Assembly: GCA_963758025.1 (NCBI GenBank)
Contig: CAVWUA010000030.1
Location: 62,001-126,000 of the forward strand
DNA: 64,000 nt
Origin: CAVWUA01 sp963758025
Lineage (GTDB): Bacteria; Planctomycetota; Planctomycetia; Isosphaerales; Isosphaeraceae
Direction of reading: 5' to 3'
Part shown: positions 19,220 through 28,050 of the stretch, piece by piece
How the letters are laid out: every line of letters begins with the position of its first letter
How positions within the stretch are numbered: the stretch's first letter is position 1
Notes under the pieces: model-generated
Database searches by the model: none
The model's input: the letters and a program-made list of their open reading frames with translations, nothing else
What the model was told of the DNA's origin: nothing
Made by a program: the position numbers and the translations under genes

Positions 19220-20618
19220 TCACGAATCGGACTCGCGATTCAAGTTCTCCAGCCGGTGTGCCACATCCTCGAACGTATAGTCGTTGGCGGCCACCTCATT
19301 GTAATGTTCCTCAGCGCTCTTCAGATCGCCGTGAGACTCGGCCGCGCGGCCCAGACGGTAGTGCAGGGAATTCACCAGAGCCTGATCGGACGTATCCACC
19401 AGGTTCAACGCCTCCTGGTAATTCCTCTCGGCCAGCTTGGGCAATCCCTTGGACTCGAAGCAAAGCCCGGCTTGATACAAGGCTGAAACTTTCAGGGCCG
19501 GTGCGGCGCGAGCCTGCTGAAATTCGGCGATCGCCTCGTCATACCGCCCGTTCTTGCAGAGACGTAAACCCAGTTGGTAGTGCAGGTTCATGTCTTGCGG
19601 GCGTTTCTCGATCCGTCGGCGATATTCCTTGATCTCGTAGTCGGCCAGCATCCCTTTGAGCTGGTCGAGCTTCGCCTGGGTTGGCGGATCGTCGGGTTGA
19701 TCCCGCGCCTTCTTGGTCCAGACTCCAATCGCCCGCTGAAGCCGAGCGATCTGGATATCGGCATGGGCCGTGTGCAGGATATCATCCCCGGGGACCGCTT
19801 GAAGTCCCTTCGCGAGAATGCGCTCCGCCTCATCGAGCCGGTTGTTCAATTTCAGCAGATCGACCAGTTCCAGATAGGTGCCGACCCTGTCGGGTTCTTC
19901 CTCCATTTCTCTTCGCAGACGATCTTCGGGCGAGAGCGCCTGACGTTTCAGGTCGTCGAGGTCGCTTTTGAAGGCTTCCTCGGGGGCTTTCTGCTCCGAG
20001 CGCTGGATCGCCGCACCCAGGCCGGATCGGGTGATGGTGGCGCTGGCGGAGAGGGCCTTGATCTGACGGAGCGCGTTTTCATCGTTGGGGTCCACACGTC
20101 GCACACGTTCCCAGCAAGCGATCGCCTGTTCCCAGTTTTCGTTCAGTTCGTACACGCGTGCGAGATGACGGAGGAACCCGGCTTCCTCTCCCGCCTGAGC
20201 GTGAACGGATTCGAGGAGCCATTTCGCCAGTTCCGGTCGATTCAGGTGGGCCGCCGCGTCGGCCGCATCCTGCGCCGCGGTGACATCCCAGGGATTGTGG
20301 ACGAAGGCATCCTCGCAGTGTTCCAGGACCTCGTTCCAGCGCCCCTTGGCCTTGGCGGCCTTCGCGCGGAGGCGGGTTGGCTGAACGCGCGCCGCCAGCC
20401 AGGCGGCCAACCTTGGTCGGCTCATTCTGAAAACGCCGCCGTTCAATCCCGCGCAATGCCTGACGATAGACGAGATTCGTGGGGTCCAGACGCATGGCTT
20501 CGCGATACATTTCGATCGCATAGTCAAAGCTGTTCTTCATCGCGGCGTCGTTGCCGGTCTGAAAGATCGCCTTGGCCCGTTCGCGTTGCCTGGGGTCCGG
20601 TTCCGACGTCATGGACAT
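19220..20618 (-). CDS. Large tetratricopeptide-repeat protein, frameshifted
   Basis: The product of about 465 residues is built almost entirely of TPR helices: an N-terminal pair (TGNDAAMKNSFDYAIEMYREA), a central acidic segment rich in charged residues (EEAFKSDLDDLKRQALSPED), and C-terminal repeats such as LGLRLCKNGRYDEAIAEFQ and LYQAGLCFESKGLPKLAE. No signal peptide or membrane segment is seen. The frame breaks near 20402; dropping one base gives KVGRWLAARVQPTRLRAKAA and one continuous protein. The ATG ending at 20618 has GAGGG 8 bases upstream. It probably organises a protein complex; partners unknown. Confidence 0.8.
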
Positions 20619-20924
20619 CGGCATGGCCCTCAATCAATAAAATCAATGTTGCCAATAAGATCAATGTTGCGAACTTCCGCGTAGGTGTTGGCGCGGTTGT
20701 CCGGATGATTCGGGAATTCCTCAATGGAGATTTTAGTTTAGCATCAATCCGTGCAATGGGAAATGTCGCTCAGTCATCAACCGGCGTGAGACTTGCTCCA
20801 AGATCATCGTGGTGATGGTCCCACATGCCGGGCGATCGAGGGGAGCCGCCAAAATACACCATTAGAGGGGCCAGCGACCAGTGTGACCCTCCGGTACGAG
20901 AGAAAGAAAGGGACAGCCAACCCC
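20619..20924. other. Divergent intergenic region
   Basis: This 306-base gap separates the TPR gene (minus) and the lactonase gene (plus) and must hold both promoters. It is AT-richer than its surroundings near 20630-20760. Apart from the tandem repeat at 20637-20672 I see no clear promoter pair or riboswitch. Confidence 0.4.
20637..20672. repeat. Two tandem 18-bp repeats in the TPR gene leader
   Basis: Units 20637-20654 and 20655-20672 agree at 16 of 18 positions (core ATCAATGTTGC) and lie 19 bases upstream of the minus-strand TPR start. Direct repeats of this size next to a start may be a regulator site or a simple duplication. Confidence 0.6.
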
Positions 20925-21821
20925 ATGATCAAGATCCTTCGCGATGCCGGTCTTTCCGAACTCGTGGATGACGACGCTCAGATCGACGAGGTCGCCCATG
21001 GTTTGCAGTTCACCGAAGGTCCCCTATGGTTGCCGGACGGCTCCGTCCTGTTCCAGGATATCAAGGCGGAACGCACGCACCGATTGACCCCGGACGGCGC
21101 GGTCACCGTGGTACGAGAAAACACCGGAGCCGCCAACGGCCAGACTTTCGACTCCCAGGGGAAGATCGTCTTCTGTGAACAGAACGGCCGGCGCGTTTCC
21201 CGCATGAATCCCGATGGAACCGACGTGACGACGGTCGTCGAGGAGTTCGAAGGGAAGCGACTGAATAGCCCGAACGACGTCGTTTGCCGCTCCGACGGGC
21301 TCCTCTATTTTACCGATCCTCCCTACGGTGCCCCGCCGGACCGCCCGCTGGACGTCCAGGGAGTCTATGCGATGGATTCCGCCAATACGCTTCGGCTCCT
21401 GATCGATGACTTTGAGAAGCCGAATGGGCTGGCCTTCGCTCCCGACGAGAAGACGCTCTACATCAACGACACGGCGAGGTATCACACCCGCGCCTTCGCG
21501 GTGGAGCCTTCGGGGGCCTTACAAGCCGGGTCGAGCCGGATCGTCGCGACGATGGACCCGGAGGAGAAGGGGGGGCCGGACGGGATCAAGGTTGACCGCG
21601 ACGGACGGCTTTATATTGCCGTGGCGATGGGGGTCTGGGTGTACCAGCCGGATGGCACGCTTCTGGGAATCATCGCGTTGCCCAAGCGACCCGCCAACCT
21701 CGCCTGGTGTGGGGAGGACGCCCGCACGCTCGTCATGACGGCGGTCGATTCGGTTTACCAGGTCCGGCTCAAGGTGCCGGGGCTCCCGCCCGTTTTTCAA
21801 GATCGAGCGCTCAAGGGGTGA
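20925..21821 (+). CDS. SMP-30/gluconolactonase-like beta-propeller
   Basis: The 298-residue protein is a six-bladed propeller of the SMP-30/gluconolactonase/LRE family, which hydrolyse sugar lactones with a divalent metal. Matching features are the metal-site Glu in GLQFTEGPLWLPDG, the LNSPNDVVCRSDGLLYFTDP block with the conserved Asn-Asp, PNGLAFAPDEKTLYI and GGPDGIKVDRDGRLYIA. No signal peptide is seen, so it is likely cytosolic. The start at 20925 is the first ATG before the conserved part. It converges with aspS after 49 bases. Confidence 0.9.
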   Translation: MIKILRDAGLSELVDDDAQIDEVAHGLQFTEGPLWLPDGSVLFQDIKAERTHRLTPDGAVTVVRENTGAANGQTFDSQGKIVFCEQNGRRVSRMNPDGTDVTTVVEEFEGKRLNSPNDVVCRSDGLLYFTDPPYGAPPDRPLDVQGVYAMDSANTLRLLIDDFEKPNGLAFAPDEKTLYINDTARYHTRAFAVEPSGALQAGSSRIVATMDPEEKGGPDGIKVDRDGRLYIAVAMGVWVYQPDGTLLGIIALPKRPANLAWCGEDARTLVMTAVDSVYQVRLKVPGLPPVFQDRALKG

Positions 21822-21870
21822 GAAGACTTCGAGAGGACGGGCGGGAAGCCGGATGTCCTGTCCGAGACAC

Positions 21871-23634
21871 TCATTCCGTCAGGCGGATGTGCAACTCCCG
21901 CAACTGCCGGGAATCGACCATACCGGGAGCGCCGGTCATCAGGTCGGTCCCCCTGGCGGTCTTCGGGAAGGCGATGCAATCGCGGATGTTCGTCAGTCCC
22001 GCGTAGAGCATCACCATGCGGTCGAACCCCAGGGCGATTCCCCCATGCGGCGGCGCGCCGTAGCGCAGAGCGCTGAGCAGGAAGCCGAATTTTTCTTCCG
22101 CCTGCTCGGGGGTCAGGCCGAGGTGCTGGAAGATCTTCGACTGGATGACCGGATCATGGCAACGGATCGTTCCGCCGCCGGCCTCCTCGCCATTAATAAT
22201 CAGGTCATACGCTTGCGCCCGCACTTTTCCCGGGTCCGAGTCGATCAGCCCGATGTCCTCGGGCAGCGGCATGGTGAAGGGGTGATGCTCCGCGATGAAT
22301 CGTCCCTCGTCGGCGTCCCAGGAGAGCAGCGGGAACCGCACGACCCAGGAGTAATGGAAGGTCTTCGGGTCGTAGAGCTTCAGTTCCTCGCCGAGCCGGA
22401 TGCGGAGGTTGGCCAGGGCCTGATTGGTCACGTCCTGGCTATCGGCCACGATCAGGAGCAGGTCACCGGCCTTGGCGTCGAATCGCTCCCGGAGCTTCTT
22501 CTGGACTTCGGCCGGGAAGAACTTGGCGGTCGGGCCAGTGAAGGCGTCCTCCTCGACCTTGAGCCACACCAGGCCCTTCGCGCCGTAGTTTCCGACGAAC
22601 TCCGTCAAGCCATCGAGATCTTTCCGGCTGTATCGCGCCGCGCCGCCGGGGGCGTTCAGCCCTCGGATGCGGTGGCCGAATTCCTTCGCCTGCTGGAAGA
22701 CCTTGAACTCGGTTTCGGCGGCGAGATCGGCGACATCCTTCAGCTCCAGGCCGAAGCGCAGGTCGGGGCGATCGACACCGAACCGTTCCATGGCGTCGTG
22801 GTAGTCGAGTCTTGGCAACGGGAGTGTGAGTTCCTCGCCGGTGAATTCCCTGGCCACGGCGGCGATGACGTATTCCATCGTGCCGACGACGTCTTCGAAC
22901 TCGACGAAGGACATCTCGACGTCGAGCTGGGTGAACTCGGGCTGGCGGTTGGCGCGGAGGTCCTCGTCACGGAAGCAGCGGGCGATCTGGAAATAGCGAT
23001 CGAACCCGGCGACCATGAGGATCTGTTTGTAAAGCTGCGGTGATTGCGGCAATGCGTAAAAATGTCCGTCATGAACCCGGCTCGGCACGAGAAAGTCGCG
23101 TGCGCCTTCCGGCGTGCTGCGTCCGAGCATCGGCGTTTCGACTTCGAGGAAGCCGAGGTCCGACATGGTGTCCCGCATCACCTTGGCCATCCGGTGACGG
23201 AGAATGAAGACGCGCTGCATCTCCGGCCGTCGCAGGTCGAGATAGCGATAGGTTAGCCGCAGTTCCTCGTTCGGCTCGGTATCGCCGGAGACCTCGAAGG
23301 GAGGCGTCTGGGTCCGGTTGAAGACCTCCAGCTCCTTGGCCCGGACCTCGATGGCGCCGGTCTTGAGCTTCGGGTTTTCCTTCCCCTGCAAACGGCGCAT
23401 GATGACCCCCTTGACCCCGATCACGAACTCGTTGCGAAGCTCCTGGGCGGCGGCGAACAGTTCCGCGCCGGCATCGGGTTCGAAGACGACCTGGGTCACA
23501 CCGTAGCGGTCGCGCAGGTCGATGAACACCAGGCCGCCATGATCGCGCCGGGTATCGACCCAACCATTAAGCATGACCGTCTGATCAACCTGATCCGCGG
23601 TCAGTTCGCCGCACGTGAAAGTCCGCTTCAGCAT
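21871..23634 (-). CDS. aspS: Aspartyl-tRNA synthetase, bacterial type
   Basis: The 587-residue class II synthetase charges tRNA-Asp (or Asp and Asn if non-discriminating). It has the N-terminal OB-fold anticodon domain (MLNGWVDTRRDHGGLVFIDL), class II motif 2 (FRDEDLRANRQPEFTQLD), the bacterial GAD insertion domain in the middle, and motif 3 (GGIALGFDRMVML) near the end. The length is normal for the bacterial type (about 590). No frameshift is visible. Confidence 0.97.
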   Translation of the reverse strand: MLKRTFTCGELTADQVDQTVMLNGWVDTRRDHGGLVFIDLRDRYGVTQVVFEPDAGAELFAAAQELRNEFVIGVKGVIMRRLQGKENPKLKTGAIEVRAKELEVFNRTQTPPFEVSGDTEPNEELRLTYRYLDLRRPEMQRVFILRHRMAKVMRDTMSDLGFLEVETPMLGRSTPEGARDFLVPSRVHDGHFYALPQSPQLYKQILMVAGFDRYFQIARCFRDEDLRANRQPEFTQLDVEMSFVEFEDVVGTMEYVIAAVAREFTGEELTLPLPRLDYHDAMERFGVDRPDLRFGLELKDVADLAAETEFKVFQQAKEFGHRIRGLNAPGGAARYSRKDLDGLTEFVGNYGAKGLVWLKVEEDAFTGPTAKFFPAEVQKKLRERFDAKAGDLLLIVADSQDVTNQALANLRIRLGEELKLYDPKTFHYSWVVRFPLLSWDADEGRFIAEHHPFTMPLPEDIGLIDSDPGKVRAQAYDLIINGEEAGGGTIRCHDPVIQSKIFQHLGLTPEQAEEKFGFLLSALRYGAPPHGGIALGFDRMVMLYAGLTNIRDCIAFPKTARGTDLMTGAPGMVDSRQLRELHIRLTE

Positions 23635-24405
23635 GGAACGTCTCGGGGTCTGTCGTCGTCGGACCTTGTCGGTTCGAATCAGGGAGCCGGGTCCAGAATG
23701 TGGGGATTCACCTTATCCCGAAGGGCGTGAGGCCGTCAAGTTCCCGAAGGCCCGACATGGGAGGTTTGGCAAGCGAGTGACGTCCGCGGCGCCTTCGGAC
23801 TCCACGTCTTCGCGACACAGACCCATTTGGGATCTGGTCGTGGCGGCGTCCACGCCCCCGATTCGGCTGGCCTTCCCTCCTCCGGGCTCGTGTCCACGGA
23901 ATGTCACTCCGGCTTCTCCGAGACGCGTGGTAGGGCGCAAGGTCAGCATCACTCTCTGGGTGCGGTTTGGAGCCTCACGTCCGTCCGCGGAAGGGCCCCT
24001 TGAGCGGCGTATCGTTGACCGATCTCTTGGGATCCAATACACTTCCGTCAAATAGACCCCTTCCGAACGGTACCCGAAAAGGACCGGCAAGGTCAGCATC
24101 ACCCGCGCGACACGGAAATCGGGGCGAACGAACGGTCGTTTCTATTGAAATGATTACGGGTTACGTCGATTCCAGATGTCCTGGAGACAAAAAACGCGCA
24201 CTCCGGTATCAACGACACGCGGAGGACCAGAGGCGCGCCGGGGGAATGTCACTGTGGTTCCTCCGCACGCTCCATTGCGGGTCCCGCCCCTCCCCCCATC
24301 CCGCGCCGCTCCTCTCGTCTTGGTGGGGGGGAGAAGGACCCATCAGCCAACATCGCGATCCTCCTGAGTTCCGACACCGACCGCCTCAGGAGAGTTCGTG
24401 GAAGC
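23635..24405. other. Long non-coding stretch upstream of aspS
   Basis: No convincing gene lies here. CAAGGTCAGCATCAC occurs twice as a direct repeat (23938-23952 and 24088-24102). TTGACC at 24015 and TACACT at 24038, 17 bases apart, resemble a plus-strand sigma-70 promoter, but no plus-strand gene follows. The aspS promoter should be near 23650-23750 on the minus strand. A short untranslated RNA or a decayed gene is possible. Confidence 0.35.
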
Positions 24406-25323
24406 TCACGAGCGCCATTGGAGCGCGACACGCTGGCCATGCTTGCCGCGATCGCCACCGATGGCGCGCAGTTCCAGTTCCGCCCCCCCGCGCCGGGGGC
24501 GGAACCGCACCCAGCCGATCGGCTGATTGTCGGAAAATGGGTATCCGACCGCCGGGAGGTTGATCAGGTGGATGCCATCGGATTCCTGGATGCTCCAGAC
24601 ATGCGTGTGCCCGAAGACCAGGGCCTTGACCTGCTTCCGAGGACGGAGAACCGTCATCAGGGCCTCCGTATCGGTCAGACCCGACGATGCGCGCGTGTCC
24701 GGGTTGTGGTGGACGAAGACGACCGTCGGCCGATCGGGTTGGGCATCGAGCCGATCCGCCAGCCAACCCAGTTGGGGATCACCGAGCAATCCCGGCGTCA
24801 CGTTCACCTTGTCGAGCGAGTCGAGCACGACCCAGCGAAGGCCCGCGTCCTCGATCACCGAGACATGCTTCGACTCCAGGGCCGATCCGTCCGGCCCGAT
24901 CTCCAGCACCCGACGGAAGTGGTCCCGATCGTCGTGGTTGCCCAGACCGAGGTGGAGGGGAACGGCGGCCCGACGCAAGGGGGCGAGCAGGTCCAGGAAG
25001 GTCTGGTAATCACCCGCCTGGCCATCGCGCAGGGCGAGGTCGCCGTCGATCACGACCCCGCGCGGCGGCTCGCCGCCGTCGAGGATCTCGGCGACCACCA
25101 TCCGGAGGTTCTCCGCCATCGTCTGATCCCGGGCGACGGTGGACCGATCCGCCGCGATGTGGGTATCGGACACCAACGCAAACCAGGCATTGGGGTCGTC
25201 CCCTTCGGCTCCCCATCCCGACCGCCCCAGCGCGAGGGAGGCCGCCCCGACCGTCAGCCCTTTGAGAAAACCACGACGCGATACCTGCTCCGTTTCGACC
25301 GATGGCAGAAGATGAAATGGCAT
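24406..25323 (-). CDS. Tat-exported metallophosphoesterase
   Basis: The N-terminus carries a twin-arginine signal, SRRGFLKGLTVGAASLALG (residues 15-33), so the protein is exported folded. The calcineurin-type phosphoesterase domain shows VSDTHI, GVVIDGDLALRDG, GLGNHDDRDHF, VFVHHNPD and FGHTHVW, which together supply the two-metal ligands. 305 residues. It starts 13 bases after the aroA stop and is probably the last gene of the yggS-DUF167-aroA operon, although exported phosphoesterases have no known link to shikimate metabolism. The substrate is unknown. Confidence 0.9.
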   Translation of the reverse strand: MPFHLLPSVETEQVSRRGFLKGLTVGAASLALGRSGWGAEGDDPNAWFALVSDTHIAADRSTVARDQTMAENLRMVVAEILDGGEPPRGVVIDGDLALRDGQAGDYQTFLDLLAPLRRAAVPLHLGLGNHDDRDHFRRVLEIGPDGSALESKHVSVIEDAGLRWVVLDSLDKVNVTPGLLGDPQLGWLADRLDAQPDRPTVVFVHHNPDTRASSGLTDTEALMTVLRPRKQVKALVFGHTHVWSIQESDGIHLINLPAVGYPFSDNQPIGWVRFRPRRGGAELELRAIGGDRGKHGQRVALQWRS

Positions 25324-25336
25324 GTTCTGGGCATCC

Positions 25337-26653
25337 TCAGGCGGGAAAGTGATCGTCTGGTTGCGTCAGTCTGTTCAGGTCATTCCAGAAGTCGGGATAG
25401 GTCTTCGCCACGCAGCCCGGGTCGTTGATGACGATCCCCTTGGCCTTCAAGCCGACCAGGGCGAACGACATGGCCATGCGGTGATCGTCGTACGTCGCGA
25501 TCTCCGCCGGTTGAATCCGCGCGGGCGGGAAGATGATCAGACCATCGGTTTGCTCTTCCACGGTGGCCCCGAGCTTCCGCAACTCGCAGGCGAGCGCGGC
25601 GATCCGGTCCGTTTCCTTGTGCCGGATATGCGCGACGTTGCGAATCCGGGTCATCCCCTCGGCGAAGAGCGCGACCACGGCCAGCGTCATGACCGTATCG
25701 CTGATCGCGTTCATGTCCACGTCCACCCCGCGCAAGGGGCCGCCAGTGACGGTGGTGGCATCGGGGGCACGATCGACGTCGCAGCCCATGTGTTCCAGGA
25801 CGTCCAGAAACGCCATGTCCCCCTGGAGGCTGCGGGTCCCCAGCCCCTCGACCGTGATCGTCCCGCCGTTGATGGCCGCGGCGGCGAAGAAATAGCTGGC
25901 CGCCGAGGCATCCGGCTCGATCGCGTAAGGGCGCCCTTGATAATGTCCCGGCTCGATATTGAATTGCCGGAACTTGTGGTTCGCGGGACGGGCGCCGAAG
26001 GCGTTCATCACGGCCAGGGTCATCTCGACATACGGCTTCGAGACCAGCGTCCCCTCGACCTCAATGCTCGTCAGATCGCGAGCATACGGCAGCGCCATGA
26101 GCAGACCGCTGAGGAACTGGCTCGATACGTCGCCGCGGACGTCGGCGTAACCGCCTTCGAGGCCATCGGCCCGGATGGTCAGCGGCGGGCAACCGGTTCC
26201 CAGGTCGCTTCGCGCATCGGCCCCCAGCCGATTCAAGGCATGGAGCAGGTCGGCCACCGGCCGCTCTCGCATGCGCGCGTTGCCGTCGAGACGGTACGTC
26301 CCTCGCCCCGTGGCGACCATCGCGGTCAGGAATCGCAGGCTGGTTCCCGAGTTGGCGATGAATAGCTCTGCCTCGGCCTTCGGAATCCGGCCGCCGCAGC
26401 CCGCGATGCGGACGGTCGAACTGGCGAGATCGTGCTCCACGCCGATGCCCAGACGACGCAGGGAGTCGATCATCACGCGCGTGTCGTCGCTGTTGAGCGC
26501 TCCGGTCAGCGTGCTCGGCCCGTCGGCCAGGGCGGCGACGATCAAGGCGCGGTTGGTCAGGCTCTTGGACCCTGGAACGCGAACGCGCCGGGGGGGCAGG
26601 GGGCCTTGTAAGGGGTCGATCGTGGTCTGCGCCGGGTAGTCGGACATCGTCAT
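25337..26653 (-). CDS. aroA: 3-phosphoshikimate 1-carboxyvinyltransferase (EPSP synthase)
   Basis: AroA joins phosphoenolpyruvate to shikimate-3-phosphate, the sixth step to chorismate. The 438-residue protein has the substrate loop VPGSKSLTNRALIVAALADG, the FIANSGTSLRFLTA block that corresponds to the usual GNAGTA/T motif, DGNARMRERPVADL, and the C-terminal RHKETDRIAAL and TYDDHRMAMSFAL. The residue after the Asn is Ser (ANSGT). The start overlaps the stop of the upstream DUF167 gene as ATGA, so translation is coupled. Confidence 0.96.
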   Translation of the reverse strand: MTMSDYPAQTTIDPLQGPLPPRRVRVPGSKSLTNRALIVAALADGPSTLTGALNSDDTRVMIDSLRRLGIGVEHDLASSTVRIAGCGGRIPKAEAELFIANSGTSLRFLTAMVATGRGTYRLDGNARMRERPVADLLHALNRLGADARSDLGTGCPPLTIRADGLEGGYADVRGDVSSQFLSGLLMALPYARDLTSIEVEGTLVSKPYVEMTLAVMNAFGARPANHKFRQFNIEPGHYQGRPYAIEPDASAASYFFAAAAINGGTITVEGLGTRSLQGDMAFLDVLEHMGCDVDRAPDATTVTGGPLRGVDVDMNAISDTVMTLAVVALFAEGMTRIRNVAHIRHKETDRIAALACELRKLGATVEEQTDGLIIFPPARIQPAEIATYDDHRMAMSFALVGLKAKGIVINDPGCVAKTYPDFWNDLNRLTQPDDHFPA

Positions 26654-26988
26654 TCGGTGCTCGGAAGGTCGTCCAACGGGTCGTAGATCGTCGGGGTCAA
26701 TGCCGAGTCGATCCGGGAGAGGAGTTCATCGACGGAGAGATCATAAAAGAGGAACGCCTTGTTCCGGGAGGTTGCGCCGGAAAGCAGCTCGATCTGCGAA
26801 CGTTTGCAGCCCAGGTCGTGTGCCAGCACGCGAATGATCGCGTCGTTGGCCTTGCCCTGCTCGGGAGCGGTGGTCACCGACACGAGCAAGGCGCCGTGGC
26901 GCTCGTCCACGACGCCGTCGGATTTGGCGCCCGGTTTGGCCCGGACGGGCAGAATCGCCCCCTGACTGTGTGGTTTCACGTCTATCAT
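26650..26988 (-). CDS. DUF167 (YggU-type) protein
   Basis: The 112-residue cytosolic protein has the DUF167 core VRAKPGAKSDGV, LLVSVTTAPEQGKANDAIIR and IELLSGATSRNKAFL. Members often sit next to yggS, as here: the start overlaps the yggS stop and the stop overlaps the aroA start, both by 4 bases. The biochemical role of the family is unknown. Confidence 0.93.
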   Translation of the reverse strand: MIDVKPHSQGAILPVRAKPGAKSDGVVDERHGALLVSVTTAPEQGKANDAIIRVLAHDLGCKRSQIELLSGATSRNKAFLFYDLSVDELLSRIDSALTPTIYDPLDDLPSTE

Positions 26989-27680
26989 GGCTCGACGCCC
27001 TCGAACAGAGCGGACCCGACGCGAATCACCGTGGCGCCCTCTTCGATCGCCACGTCGAAATCATTGGACATTCCCATCGATAGCTCGTTCAAGTCCAATC
27101 CGGTACGGGGTCGGAGAATGTCGCGGACCTCCCGGAGCCTCGCGAAGGACGGACGTGCCTCCTCGGCTGTGGTCCCGAGCGCGGCCATGGTCATCAACCC
27201 CACGACCGGCACGGTTCGGATCGCGGCGATGGCGTCGGCATCGGCCAGCAACGCCTCCTCGCTCCAGCCATGTTTGGCCGGTTCCGCCGAGGTGTTGACC
27301 TGGAGACAGACGGCCGGCGGTTCGGCCATCCCCTCGGCGAGCTCGGCCACCACGCGCAAAAGCTTGAGCGAGTCGATACTATGGATCATCCGAACCAGCG
27401 GTATCGTCTTCTTTGCCTTGTTCGATTGCAAGTGCCCGATCAGGTGCCAGCGGACCGGCAGATCGGCCAGTGCGTCCGCTTTCGCCCAGAGTTCCTGGGG
27501 ATAGTTCTCCCCAAGATCTCGCGCACCGGCCTCGACCAGCGGGCGAATCCATTCCGGAGGGTTCTTCTTGGTCACGGCGACCAGGCGGATCGCCGACGGG
27601 TCGCGCCCGGATCGCTTCGCCGCCTCGGCGACCCGGCTCAGGACCCCTTCCAGGTTTTCTCGAAGTCGTGCGTCGTTCAT
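26985..27680 (-). CDS. YggS/PLPBP family pyridoxal phosphate homeostasis protein
   Basis: This fold-type III PLP-binding protein helps balance vitamin B6 and amino/keto acid pools and has no established enzyme reaction. PLP-lysine region: IRLVAVTKKNPP (Lys near residue 38). Other landmarks: LGENYPQELWAKA, WHLIGHLQSNKAK, IHSIDS, and LSMGMSNDFDVAIEEGAT with VRVGSALFE type ending. From the ATG at 27680 it has 231 residues, the usual length. An upstream GTG would add 17 residues without conserved content. It is the first gene of a four-gene minus-strand operon. Confidence 0.95.
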   Translation of the reverse strand: MNDARLRENLEGVLSRVAEAAKRSGRDPSAIRLVAVTKKNPPEWIRPLVEAGARDLGENYPQELWAKADALADLPVRWHLIGHLQSNKAKKTIPLVRMIHSIDSLKLLRVVAELAEGMAEPPAVCLQVNTSAEPAKHGWSEEALLADADAIAAIRTVPVVGLMTMAALGTTAEEARPSFARLREVRDILRPRTGLDLNELSMGMSNDFDVAIEEGATVIRVGSALFEGVEP

Positions 27681-27828
27681 GAAACGAGTGTGAGAGATCC
27701 GTCGTGAGGCGCCAAGGGTGGACAGCACCATGACGACTCAACGCCGTTCGACTATGCTGGTATCATCGCCGCCGGTTCGACCGGCATGCCGCGCATCTTG
27801 GAATCGCTTTGAGGAATCCTGAAGTAAC

Positions 27829-28050
27829 ATGAGCACCACTCAGAAGATCATCCTGTTCCTGCTCGGCGGTCTCTCGGCCCTCCTGATCGTCGCTCAGCTC
27901 GTGTTGGGACAGCTCATCCTGAGCGGCCGGGCGGACCTGATCAAGGCGCATCAGCATTCCGGTTATCTCGCCGTGACCGTCGCCCTGGTGTACATCGTCG
28001 TGTCGCTGGCGATGGTCGCGATGCAGCCGGGGCGGCCAAAGGCCTTATAG
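27829..28050 (+). CDS. Small two-helix membrane protein, 3' end at an IS junction
   Basis: The 73-residue protein has two predicted helices, IILFLLGGLSALLIVAQLVL and LAVTVALVYIVVSLAMVAM, joined by a short loop with His residues. It starts 148 bases from the divergent yggS start. Its TAG stop coincides with the left edge of the IS4 remnant, so the original C-terminus may have been longer. Function unknown. Confidence 0.6.
   Translation: MSTTQKIILFLLGGLSALLIVAQLVLGQLILSGRADLIKAHQHSGYLAVTVALVYIVVSLAMVAMQPGRPKAL

Noticed and set aside
23660..23690. A tRNA T-arm like GGTTCGAATC
   Set aside because: No acceptor stem, D-arm or anticodon arm fits around it, and it lies just upstream of aspS.
24600..25320. 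Plus-strand frames opposite the metallophosphoesterase and aroA genes
   Set aside because: They lack ribosome sites and domain content and mirror the GC-rich coding strand.
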